Origin: Sinomonas sp. P10A9
GTDB taxonomy: Bacteria > Actinomycetota > Actinomycetes > Actinomycetales > Micrococcaceae
Reading direction: 5' to 3'
Assembly (NCBI RefSeq): GCF_041022165.1
Contig: NZ_CP163302.1
Span: 3,348,001 to 3,412,000 of the forward strand
Length of the DNA stretch: 64,000 nt
A program made the position numbers and the translations under genes. The notes under the pieces are model-generated. The model had not been told where the DNA came from. It saw only the letters and a list, made by a program, of their open reading frames with translations, and did no database searches. Positions 52,003-59,254 of this stretch are shown here, piece after piece. Positions within the stretch are counted from its first letter, which is position 1. Every line of letters starts with the position of its first letter.

Positions 52003-52907
52003 CCACAGTCACCACACGGGTCCCCGTGGCGGGCCCGTCCGCACGGCCCGGCTCGAAGGCCAAGCGGCATTACGCGACCCACCTCGTTCTGCTCGTCCTC
52101 GCCGTCATGTGGCTCCTGCCCCTGGGTTGGTCGCTCTACACGGCTCTGCGGCCCATCGAGTCGACCAATGAGCATGGCTATTTCAGCCTCGCCGGGCCCT
52201 ACAACTTCGACAACTTTGTCACGGCCTGGAATCAGGGCGGCTTCTCGAAGTACTTCTGGAACTCGGTGATCATCACCGTCCCGACCGTGCTGCTCACACT
52301 GTTCTTCGCCTCGCTCATGGCGTTCGCGGTGAGCCGCGTGAGCTGGAAGTTCAACGTGACCCTGCTCATCCTGTTCACGGCCGGCAATCTCCTGCCCCCG
52401 CAAGTGCTCGCGGCGCCGCTGTTCCAGATGTTCAAGCATCTGGACCTTCCCTACTGGTTCAGTGACTCGGGCTCCCTGCTGAACACGTACATCTCGGTCA
52501 TCGTGGTGGACACGGCGTTCCAGATCGGCTTCTGCACCTTCGTGCTGTCCAACTACATGAAGGCGCTGTCCCAGGACCTCACGGAGGCCGCCCTCGTGGA
52601 CGGCGCGGGCATCTGGACGCAGTACTGGTCCATCATCATGCCCTTGTGCCGGCCGGCCTTCGCCGCCCTCGGGACGCTCGAGGTCATCTTCGTCTACAAC
52701 GACTTCTTCTGGCCTCTGCTGTTCATCCAGAGCGGCGACCGTCTGCCGGTGACCACGGCGATCAACAATCTCCAGGGTGTGTTCCTGAGCAACTACAACC
52801 TCCTCGCGGCGGGAGCCACGATCACTGTGATCCCGACCCTCGTCATCTACCTCCTGCTCCAGCGCCAGTTCGTGGCAGGACTGACGCTCGGCTCGAGCAA
52901 GGGCTGA
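51999..52907 (+). CDS. Sugar ABC transporter permease (MalG type)
   Basis: 302 residues, six helices; EAA loop LTEAALVDGAGIWTQYWSII. The start ATG overlaps the preceding stop (ATGA); GGAGGCCAAGGA is directly upstream. No ATPase gene follows; as in the first cluster a shared ATPase is implied. The DeoR gene starts three bases after its stop. Confidence 0.93.
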   Translation: MTTVTTRVPVAGPSARPGSKAKRHYATHLVLLVLAVMWLLPLGWSLYTALRPIESTNEHGYFSLAGPYNFDNFVTAWNQGGFSKYFWNSVIITVPTVLLTLFFASLMAFAVSRVSWKFNVTLLILFTAGNLLPPQVLAAPLFQMFKHLDLPYWFSDSGSLLNTYISVIVVDTAFQIGFCTFVLSNYMKALSQDLTEAALVDGAGIWTQYWSIIMPLCRPAFAALGTLEVIFVYNDFFWPLLFIQSGDRLPVTTAINNLQGVFLSNYNLLAAGATITVIPTLVIYLLLQRQFVAGLTLGSSKG

Positions 52908-52909
52908 CG

Positions 52910-53677
52910 ATGCTCGCGGCGGCGCGGCACTCAGCCATCATCGACGCGGTACAGCGGGAGGGCGTCGTGAAGGTCGCCGACCTCGCCCTGCGGCTCGGTG
53001 TCTCGGCCGTCACCATCCGGCGGGACATCGAGTCCCTGAGCGACGCGGGCCAGCTGACCCGCGTGCACGGCGGAGTCATGGTCCCCAGCGAGGGTGGCAC
53101 GCACGAGCCCGGCTTCGCGCTCAAGTCGACCCAGAATCTTGAGGCGAAGGAGGCGATAGCCCGCGAGGCCGCCTCGCTCGTCACCGAGGACATGGCCGTG
53201 GGTATCACGGCTGGCTCCACCACGTGGGTCCTCGCGAAGGCCCTCGCGGCGGGACCGCGGATCACGGTCCTGACCAACTCCGTGCGCGTCATGGAGGCCT
53301 TCAGCACGTCGTCCTCGGGGTCCACGGTCCTCCTCACGGGGGGCCAGCGCACACCGTCGGACGCCCTCGTCGGGCCCCTCGCCACCGCGTCGGTCCGGCG
53401 GCTCCACCTCGACATCCTCTTCCTCGGCGTCCATGGCATCGACGAGCGCGCGGGGTTCACCACTCCCAATCTGCTCGAGGCCGAGACCAACGAGGCGTTC
53501 GCGTCCGCGGCCCGCCGCGTCGTCGTCGTGGCCGACCACAGCAAGTGGGGCGTCCAGGGGATCGGCAGCATCTGCGCCCTCGACGAGGTTGACTGTCTCG
53601 TGACGGACCGCGAGATGCCGCCGACCGCCGTCGGCATCCTCAACGAGAGGATCCCCTCGGTCCGGCTCGCGCGGTGA
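52910..53677 (+). CDS. DeoR-family transcriptional regulator
   Basis: 255 residues. N-terminal helix-turn-helix VKVADLALRLGVSAVTIRRD with SDAGQLTRVHGGV, then the DeoRC sensor domain with AVGITAGSTTWVLAKAL and VGPLATASVRRL, FLGVHGIDERAGFTT, VVVADHSKWG; such domains bind phosphorylated sugars. It closes the second importer operon and is the best candidate for the phased TTTCTG repeats at 47384 and 49586, which would control both the GH42 gene and its own operon. Confidence 0.93.
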   Translation: MLAAARHSAIIDAVQREGVVKVADLALRLGVSAVTIRRDIESLSDAGQLTRVHGGVMVPSEGGTHEPGFALKSTQNLEAKEAIAREAASLVTEDMAVGITAGSTTWVLAKALAAGPRITVLTNSVRVMEAFSTSSSGSTVLLTGGQRTPSDALVGPLATASVRRLHLDILFLGVHGIDERAGFTTPNLLEAETNEAFASAARRVVVVADHSKWGVQGIGSICALDEVDCLVTDREMPPTAVGILNERIPSVRLAR

Positions 53678-53685
53678 GTCTCGCA

Positions 53686-53728
53686 CGACGGCGGCGCCTC
53701 ACCCTCGCAGGGTGAGGCGCCGCGGTCG
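53686..53728. terminator. 20-bp bidirectional terminator after deoR gene
   Basis: CGACGGCGGCGCCTCACCCT (53686-53705) pairs with 53709-53728 with one mismatch, loop CGC. The left arm repeats the acsA/lacI terminator. Confidence 0.82.
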
Positions 53729-53759
53729 TTCGGTCCGGTCGTGTGTGACCGTGTATGCC

Positions 53760-54695
53760 CTAAGGCGTCACGATCACCTGGCCGACCATGCCCATGTCGT
53801 CATGGAACTCGCAGAGGTAGTGGAATATGCCGGTCTGGTCGAAGGTCACGTTGAACGTGGACGGCCCGCCTGCGAAGGCCGGAAGCAAGACGCCCGAGTC
53901 GACCAGCTTGCCTCCCTGCTTGAGGTCCGTGAACGTCACCGTGTGCGGGACGACCCCTTGGTTGGCGCTCATGTCGAAGGTGACCGTGGTCCCCTTCCGT
54001 ACAGCGTCGGGCGACGGCATGAACCGCATCACCATCGCCTGGTCGTCCATCGCCCCAACAAATATGTGCGTCGGGCTCGACTTGGCCAGCGTCTTTGCCT
54101 CGAGAGCCAGGCCGTCGGCAATGATCTGGCCGCTCTGGACGCTCGCCTGCCAGTCGTAGTAAGCCTGCTTGTGCGGGAGAGTAGCCTGCTTGTTCATCAC
54201 GTGCACCACGATGTTCATCATCTCGCCGTGGATAAGGCAGTAGAACGTGAAGTCACCGGGCGCGGCGAACTTGAGCTGGTACGACTGAATGAAAGGCGCA
54301 TGAGGCACCGGCGGCGCGAGAATGCCCGAATTCGTCCACGGCGCCGTCGGGTCGAAAACTGGCCCGCCGACGGGTGTGAAGGCGTCCGCCTCCAGATTCG
54401 CGATCGATGTCGGGGGCAGGGGCGGCGTGCCATAGCTAACAGTGTGGATCTCGGCGCTGTTGGACACGAAGTTGATCGAATCGGTCTGATGGATCCAGAT
54501 CTCCCCTGGGAGGAACCTCATGCCCTGGATCGCCATGTCCGGCGTCTGGTTGCCGACGAGGACCTTCCAGGTCTGCGCATTGGGGTTGGTGTTGACGGCA
54601 GCCTGCGCGGGCGCAATGCCGAGGACGCCGATGATCAGGGTCACGAGCGCCGTGAGGACCACGGCGGGTGTGCGGAATCGTGTGCGGGATGACAA
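53760..54695 (-). CDS. Secreted protein with two cupredoxin domains
   Basis: 311 residues. Signal peptide with VVLTALVTLIIGVLG and APAQA cleavage site. Two plastocyanin-like domains, each with a full type 1 copper set: His in SAEIHTVSYG with FYCLIHGEMMN, and His in VVPHTVTF with YLCEFHDDMGM. The first domain has an inserted Pro-rich loop. Probably an extracytoplasmic electron carrier or copper-binding protein; resembles the cupredoxin parts of copper nitrite reductases or multicopper oxidases without their trinuclear site. The TTG at 54695 has GAGGAG seven bases before it; a GTG at 54710 gives five more residues. Confidence 0.82.
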   Translation of the reverse strand: MSSRTRFRTPAVVLTALVTLIIGVLGIAPAQAAVNTNPNAQTWKVLVGNQTPDMAIQGMRFLPGEIWIHQTDSINFVSNSAEIHTVSYGTPPLPPTSIANLEADAFTPVGGPVFDPTAPWTNSGILAPPVPHAPFIQSYQLKFAAPGDFTFYCLIHGEMMNIVVHVMNKQATLPHKQAYYDWQASVQSGQIIADGLALEAKTLAKSSPTHIFVGAMDDQAMVMRFMPSPDAVRKGTTVTFDMSANQGVVPHTVTFTDLKQGGKLVDSGVLLPAFAGGPSTFNVTFDQTGIFHYLCEFHDDMGMVGQVIVTP

Positions 54696-54728
54696 GGGAA
54701 CGCTCCTCACGAGAGGCAGCGGGGCCAG

Positions 54729-54745
54729 GTTCCTCCAGCAGGAAC
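54729..54745. repeat. 6-bp hairpin in cupredoxin/aroQ divergent region
   Basis: GTTCCT and AGGAAC flank CCAGC. Nothing else recognised in the 253-bp gap apart from the aroQ promoter. Confidence 0.3.
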
Positions 54746-54936
54746 TACCGGCTCAGAAACGCCGGCCCACGCCAACGGCGCAAGCCAGCCATGCGGCGTC
54801 GTACGCTCCCAGCAGACGCTCAACCGCTTCGGCGCCGAGGCCGCGCCGAACCAGGATGCATGTTCCCCGTAACCCCAGGAACACCGCAAGAATAGCTCCG
54901 TCACGACACACAGGGAAGCACCCCACGCAAGCCGCC

Positions 54937-54942
54937 TAGAGT
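54937..54942 (+). promoter_or_regulatory. Probable -10 element of leaderless aroQ
   Basis: TAGAGT six bases before the ATG at 54949. Confidence 0.5.
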
Positions 54943-54948
54943 AAATCC

Positions 54949-55422
54949 ATGACTGCTCAGACGCCCCGAGGCACGGTCCTCGTCATCAACGGCCCCAATC
55001 TGAACCTCCTCGGCACGCGCGAACCTGAGAAGTACGGAACCCACACGCTGGCCGACATCGAGCGACTCTGCGCCGAAGCGGCCGCCGGGCAGGGGCTCGC
55101 GGCCGAGTGCTTCCAGTCGAACCATGAGGGCGCGATCATCGACGCGATCCATGCGGCGCGGGGAAAGGTGCTCGGGCTTGTCCTCAACGCGGGTGCCTAC
55201 ACGCACACGTCCGTGGCGATCCGCGACGCGATCGCGGCAGCCGAGCTGCCGCTCGTGGAGGTGCACATCACGAACGTCCACGCGCGCGAGCCGTTCCGGC
55301 ACCACTCGTACTTGAGCGACATCGCGAAGGCCGTCATCGCGGGCGCTGGCGTGCTCGGCTACCGCTTCGCCATCGAATACCTCGCGGACCTCACGGAGAC
55401 CCGAAAGCCCGTCGCGCTGTAA
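54949..55422 (+). CDS. aroQ: 3-dehydroquinate dehydratase, type II
   Basis: 157-residue shikimate pathway enzyme. [21 protein letters not shown] holds the catalytic Tyr (Tyr 29 region), [10 protein letters not shown] the substrate loop, [16 protein letters not shown] and [19 protein letters not shown] the catalytic His and substrate-binding Arg. Full length for the dodecameric class. Monocistronic, convergent with the MarP-like gene. Confidence 0.96.
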   Translation: MTAQTPRGTVLVINGPNLNLLGTREPEKYGTHTLADIERLCAEAAAGQGLAAECFQSNHEGAIIDAIHAARGKVLGLVLNAGAYTHTSVAIRDAIAAAELPLVEVHITNVHAREPFRHHSYLSDIAKAVIAGAGVLGYRFAIEYLADLTETRKPVAL

Positions 55423-55476
55423 GAGCCGGGCAGCGCGCCGCCCTGCAGCGCCCGGGCCCCACCGCCTGTGCCGCCG

Positions 55477-56649
55477 CTACTTCCTGGTGCACACGCCCGG
55501 CTGGACCGGCTGCGTGAGGCCGCTTGCCTGCGCCGCGACGGGCGTGAGCTCCTCCATGGTGATGGCGTAGCCGACGTCCGCCGTCGAGTCGCTCTTGGCG
55601 AACACCACTCCGGTCACCTGCCCGTCGAGGGTCAGGAGCGGTCCGCCGGAGTTGCCCTGCTGGACGTTGCCCGAGATCTGGTACACCTGCTTGGGCACCT
55701 CGTTGGCGCCGTAGATGTCCGGGGCGAGGACCGTCGTCGTGCCCTGGATGACGGCGGGCCGCAACTGGTACGGCCCCCCGAGCGGGTACCCGCCGAACGC
55801 CGCGGGCGTCCCCGAGGAGCTCGTCCCAGTGAGCGGGAGCGGGGCGACGTGCAGTCCGTCGACGGCGATGACGGCGAGGTCGCGGACGGCGTCGAAGTAC
55901 ACGACGCGTCCGCTCCTCGCGCCACCACCCGGAAGTTCGACGACGGGCTCGCTCACCCCCGCGACCACGTGGGCGTTCGTGATGATGCGGTCCGGCGCCA
56001 CGGCGAAGCCGGATCCCGTCTGATTCTGGCCGCATTGGTAGGCCGTGCCGGTGATCCTCAGGATGGACGGTGCAGCAGCGCGAAGCTCGTTCGTATCGAC
56101 CGATTCGGGCACCGGCACGGGCTTCGTGGGCGCGATGCTCTCGATGAGCTTCGGCAGACCGTCACCGATCACGAAAGCGCGCAGCGCCGCGGCCTGCTCC
56201 TTCACAGGGGCCGGCGTTGCGGCGTCGAGCGCGCGCACCACCGCCGAGCCGGCGATCTGCTGCGTGAGGACCGGGACGCCGATGGTTGAGACCGTGAAGG
56301 CCGTCATCGAGATGACGAGCGCGGCGACCACCACGCTGACCAGGCCGCCGAGTCCGCGGTCGATGGCGGTGGCTCCCCTCCAGCGAATCCCCCGCCGGAT
56401 CCGGTGTCCCAGCGCCGAGCCGACGGCATTGCCCCCCGCCATGAGGACGACGGCCGCGATGATGATGCCGGCGGCGCGCCAGGCGCCCGCGCCGAGCCAA
56501 CCGCTGACGAGGGGCACGGCGAAGAACGCGGCGATGCCGCCCGCGACGAACCCGAGGATGCCTGCCAGGCTCACCACGAATCCCGCCCGGATCCCGTTGG
56601 CGAGGTAGCCCACGAGAACGAGCACGAGCAGGACGTCCAGGAGATTCAC
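55477..56649 (-). CDS. marP: MarP-like membrane-bound trypsin-type serine protease with CvpA domain
   Basis: 390 residues. Four N-terminal helices of the CvpA/colicin V production domain (1-130), a linker, then a chymotrypsin-like protease outside the membrane: His 227 in TNAHVVAG, Asp 257 in AVRDLAVI and Ser 334 in GNSGGPLL. Cysteines in AYQCGQN and at the C terminus (GVCTRK) match the regulatory disulfide pair of mycobacterial MarP, which protects against acid and activates under oxidative stress. The GTG at 56649 has TAGAAT six bases upstream. Confidence 0.92.
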   Translation of the reverse strand: MNLLDVLLVLVLVGYLANGIRAGFVVSLAGILGFVAGGIAAFFAVPLVSGWLGAGAWRAAGIIIAAVVLMAGGNAVGSALGHRIRRGIRWRGATAIDRGLGGLVSVVVAALVISMTAFTVSTIGVPVLTQQIAGSAVVRALDAATPAPVKEQAAALRAFVIGDGLPKLIESIAPTKPVPVPESVDTNELRAAAPSILRITGTAYQCGQNQTGSGFAVAPDRIITNAHVVAGVSEPVVELPGGGARSGRVVYFDAVRDLAVIAVDGLHVAPLPLTGTSSSGTPAAFGGYPLGGPYQLRPAVIQGTTTVLAPDIYGANEVPKQVYQISGNVQQGNSGGPLLTLDGQVTGVVFAKSDSTADVGYAITMEELTPVAAQASGLTQPVQPGVCTRK

Positions 56650-56655
56650 CCTCGG

Positions 56656-56661
56656 ATTCTA
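56656..56661 (-). promoter_or_regulatory. Probable -10 element of leaderless marP-like gene
   Basis: TAGAAT on the minus strand, six bases before the GTG at 56649; the best -10 match of the set. Confidence 0.55.
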
Positions 56662-56805
56662 TCGGCGCCGCCTGACGTCCAACTGAAGGCCAGAGGCGTC
56701 CCAGACCCCGTCAGGGGCCGGATTCCGGGCCTCCTTGGCTGTGTCGCATGCCAAGTTCGTCACAAAACGCCTTGAGCATCTGAAAGAATGAGTCAAGCGC
56801 AAGCA

Positions 56806-56821
56806 TGTGAACGCACTGACA
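56806..56821 (+). promoter_or_regulatory. CRP-like site upstream of crp gene
   Basis: TGTGAACGCACTGACA: one mismatch to TGTGA-N6-TCACA, 13 bp before the start codon; suggests autoregulation. Confidence 0.4.
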
Positions 56822-56834
56822 TTAGGAGATTGCC

Positions 56835-57512
56835 TTGGACCTCGAAGTACTGCGCCGCGCCCCCCTCTTCACCACGCTCGACGACGAGGCCTTCCGCCTG
56901 CTGATGGACGAGCTGACCGAAGTCGACCTCTCGCGAGGCGCCTCGGTGTTCCGTGAAGGCGACCAGGGCGACCAGATGTACTTCATCGTCTCCGGCAAGA
57001 TCAAGCTCGGCCGCACGTCCCCGGACGGGCGCGAATCACTCCTGGCCATCCTCGGCCCGGGCGAGCTCTTCGGCGAGATGGCCCTCTTCGATCCGGCCCC
57101 CCGCACGGCGACAGCAACGGCCGTCTCCGAGACTCGTCTGGCCGGGCTCAAGAACGAGGCGCTCGTGGCGCTGCTGCGCTCGCGGCCCGAGGTTTCCGCA
57201 CAGCTCCTCCAGGCTCTGGCGCGCCGCCTCCGCCGCACCAACGACTCGCTCTCCGACCTCGTCTTCTCGGATGTCCCCGGCCGCGTCGCAAAGGCGCTCC
57301 TGGACCTCGCCGACCGCTTCGGACGCCCCGCGACCGACGGCGTGCTCGTGGCCCATGAGCTCACCCAGGAGGAGCTCGCCCAGCTGGTCGGCGCCTCGCG
57401 CGAGACGGTCAACAAGGCGCTCGCCGAGTTCGTCCAGCGCGGCTGGATCCGGCTCGAGGCACGCGCCGTCGTGATCCTGGACATGCAGCGCCTCCGCCAG
57501 CGCTCCCGCTGA
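56835..57512 (+). CDS. crp: Crp/Fnr-family global regulator (GlxR/Crp type)
   Basis: 225 residues. The cyclic-nucleotide domain contains GDQGDQMYFIVSGKIKLG and the phosphate-binding cassette FGEMALFDPAPRTATATA, with Arg-Thr at the cAMP phosphate site. The HTH VAHELTQEELAQLVGASRE with TVNKALAEF follows. Strongly resembles actinobacterial GlxR/Crp. TTG start supported by TAGGAG seven bases before. The 185-bp upstream gap and a CRP-like half-overlapping site imply autoregulation. It may act on the CRP-like sites in the sugar island. Confidence 0.94.
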   Translation: MDLEVLRRAPLFTTLDDEAFRLLMDELTEVDLSRGASVFREGDQGDQMYFIVSGKIKLGRTSPDGRESLLAILGPGELFGEMALFDPAPRTATATAVSETRLAGLKNEALVALLRSRPEVSAQLLQALARRLRRTNDSLSDLVFSDVPGRVAKALLDLADRFGRPATDGVLVAHELTQEELAQLVGASRETVNKALAEFVQRGWIRLEARAVVILDMQRLRQRSR

Positions 57513-57579
57513 CGATCAAAGCCAGCTCGCGCGCCAAAGCCGGTTGAGCGCAGCCGAGACCGGCAGCCACGCAAACGTA

Positions 57580-57609
57580 AGGAGCCGGACCCTTCGGGGT
57601 CCGGCTCCT
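57580..57609. terminator. 13-bp bidirectional terminator with UUCG tetraloop
   Basis: AGGAGCCGGACCC (57580-57592) pairs perfectly with 57597-57609 around TTCG. The loop is the highly stable C(UUCG)G type. Between convergent crp and NUDIX genes. Confidence 0.85.
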
Positions 57610-57646
57610 CATGTTTGTGGTGCGGGTGTTTGTGGTGCCTGCGGGC

Positions 57647-58570
57647 TTAAGGCCCGACGACGCGCAGTGCCTCGGTCGGTGGCGCCACGGCTCCGGGTGC
57701 ATCGACCTCGAGGTAGAGCTGCCCGTCCTCTTCGACGAGGTGTGCCTGGTACAGGTGGTTGCTCCGCTTGACGCTCAGATACGCGATGCAGCCCTTGGCC
57801 TTGCCCATCTTGGCGAGGATGATCTCCGTCGCCGGGACCAGCAGCTCCGGCAGGGCGAGCCCGCGCGTGTCGGCCTCGCCGATCACGTCGCCGAGGGCGC
57901 TCGTGTCGCGTTCGGCCATTACCTCACGGGCGCTGACCCACTGGCCCCACACGCCCTTGCTCGGCAGGAGGGTGGGCGTCTGACCCACGGGAAGGGTCGC
58001 GGCAAAGTAGCGGGTATCGAATCGGCGGTGCGCGAAGTCGGGCGTCACCCAGTGCACGAGGGAACGCAGCAGGTCGGTCCTCAGCCCGAGCCCACGCTTC
58101 GCGAGCAGGTCCGCAAAGCTGATGTCCTGCCGGGCGAGCGCCTCGCGGGCACGCACCCACTCAGCGCTCGTGGTGCCCTCAACCACCACGGACTCGTCCG
58201 AGCCGGCGAGCAGGACGCCCGTCTCCTCGAAGAGCTCCCGGATGGCGGCGACGACGTGCAGGCGCGCGAGTGCATAGTCCTCGGTCCCGAGGATTTCGGC
58301 CCACTGGCCCACGGAGGGGCCGAACCAGTCGAAGGTGTCCTGATCGGCGTTCTCTGCCGACCCGCCGGGGAACCCGACGACGCCGAGCGGCGACTCGCCG
58401 CCGCGGTAGGAGAGCCACGTCTCGGTCCCGTCGGGTGCATCCCGGACGAGAGCCACGGACGAGGCGAGTCGCGGTTTGCGCGGAACGCGGTCGGCTTCCT
58501 CGAGCCAGCTGCGGGCCGCGCCCTGCATGCGCTTGGGCAGGGTGAAGCGGCGCTTAAGCGAAGTCGGCAA
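57647..58570 (-). CDS. NUDIX hydrolase
   Basis: 307 residues. GVVGFPGGSAEN starts the box, and AAIRELFEETGVLL (about 108-121) completes it after an insertion of about 30 residues between the glycine and REUXEE halves, as in the large NUDIX enzymes of the NUDT19/RNR type. Substrate unknown, possibly CoA esters or nucleotide derivatives. The TTG at 58570 overlaps the ridA stop by 17 bases; an ATG at 58528 is the alternative. It is downstream in the DUF4177-ridA operon. Confidence 0.8.
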   Translation of the reverse strand: MPTSLKRRFTLPKRMQGAARSWLEEADRVPRKPRLASSVALVRDAPDGTETWLSYRGGESPLGVVGFPGGSAENADQDTFDWFGPSVGQWAEILGTEDYALARLHVVAAIRELFEETGVLLAGSDESVVVEGTTSAEWVRAREALARQDISFADLLAKRGLGLRTDLLRSLVHWVTPDFAHRRFDTRYFAATLPVGQTPTLLPSKGVWGQWVSAREVMAERDTSALGDVIGEADTRGLALPELLVPATEIILAKMGKAKGCIAYLSVKRSNHLYQAHLVEEDGQLYLEVDAPGAVAPPTEALRVVGP

Positions 58571-59063
58571 TCAACTCAACCTCCACTGGCGCGTCGAGCG
58601 GCAGGACCGCGACGCCGACGGCGGAGCGGGCGTGGGTGCCCGCCTCGCCGAAGATCTTGCCGAGCAACTCGGAGGCGCCGTTGATGACGCCGGGCTGGCC
58701 CGTGAACTGCGGATCGGAGGCCACGAACCCCACGACTTTCACGATCTGCGTGACGCGGTCGAGGTCGCCAATCTGTGCTTTGACGGCAGCAAGCGCGTTG
58801 ACGATGCACACCTCGGCGTACTTCTTCGCAGCCTCGGCGCTCACCTCCGCACCGACCTTGCCGGTAGCGGGCAGCTGCCCGGAGACGAACGGCAGCTGGC
58901 CGGAGGTGTACACGGTCGAGCCGGTGACGACTGCGGGAACGTAGGCGGCGACAGGCGCTGCGACCTCGGGGAGCGTCAGGCCGAGATCGGCCAGGCGACG
59001 CTCGACGGCGCTGCTCACCTCCGCGGCCGTGTCTGCCGCGCTCGCGAACTGCTCCTGGCTCAT
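58554..59063 (-). CDS. RidA-family enamine/imine deaminase
   Basis: 169 residues of the YjgF/YER057c/UK114 family, long YjgH-like subtype. TSGQLPFVSGQLPATG, VCIVNALAAVKAQIGDLDRV and HARSAVGVAVLPLDAPVEVE cover the domain; the active-site Arg is in ARSAVG and Glu in the last strand. Members hydrolyse reactive 2-aminoacrylate-type intermediates, though distal subfamilies may differ. ATG 59063 overlaps the DUF4177 stop (ATGA); AGAGGGAGAAG lies upstream. Confidence 0.9.
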   Translation of the reverse strand: MSQEQFASAADTAAEVSSAVERRLADLGLTLPEVAAPVAAYVPAVVTGSTVYTSGQLPFVSGQLPATGKVGAEVSAEAAKKYAEVCIVNALAAVKAQIGDLDRVTQIVKVVGFVASDPQFTGQPGVINGASELLGKIFGEAGTHARSAVGVAVLPLDAPVEVELIADFA

Positions 59064-59218
59064 GCCTGCTTCTCCCTCTTCAAGTACGCGACAAGTCCGT
59101 TGCCGCCGGGTCCGGAGACGACCTGGACAAGCTCCCAGCCGTCCTCGCCCCACTGGTCGAGGATCTGCTTCGTGGCATGCACGATGAGGGGCACGGTCGC
59201 GTATTCCCAGGCGGTCAT
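59060..59218 (-). CDS. DUF4177-like 52-residue protein
   Basis: Short protein starting MTAWEYATVPLIVH and containing WGEDGWELVQVV, the DUF4177 signature in which a G-W-E-L core follows a short helix, then GPGGNGLVAYLKRE. Function unknown. Its ATG has TAATCT six bases upstream, and its stop overlaps the ridA start (ATGA), so it is the coupled first gene of a DUF4177 - ridA - NUDIX operon. Divergent from the penicillin-binding protein. Confidence 0.8.
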   Translation of the reverse strand: MTAWEYATVPLIVHATKQILDQWGEDGWELVQVVSGPGGNGLVAYLKREKQA

Positions 59219-59224
59219 GAGGCC

Positions 59225-59230
59225 AGATTA
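59225..59230 (-). promoter_or_regulatory. Probable -10 element of leaderless DUF4177 gene
   Basis: TAATCT on the minus strand, six bases before the ATG at 59218. Confidence 0.5.
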
Positions 59231-59241
59231 GCCCCTCCCGT

Positions 59242-59247
59242 TAGACT
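59242..59247 (+). promoter_or_regulatory. Probable -10 element of leaderless penicillin-binding protein gene
   Basis: TAGACT seven bases before the ATG at 59255. Confidence 0.5.
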
Positions 59248-59254
59248 GGCACAC

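Noticed and set aside
54711..54948. Possible riboswitch in the gap between the cupredoxin gene and aroQ
   Set aside because: Only a 6-bp hairpin was found; no known riboswitch consensus could be recognised, and aroQ appears leaderless.
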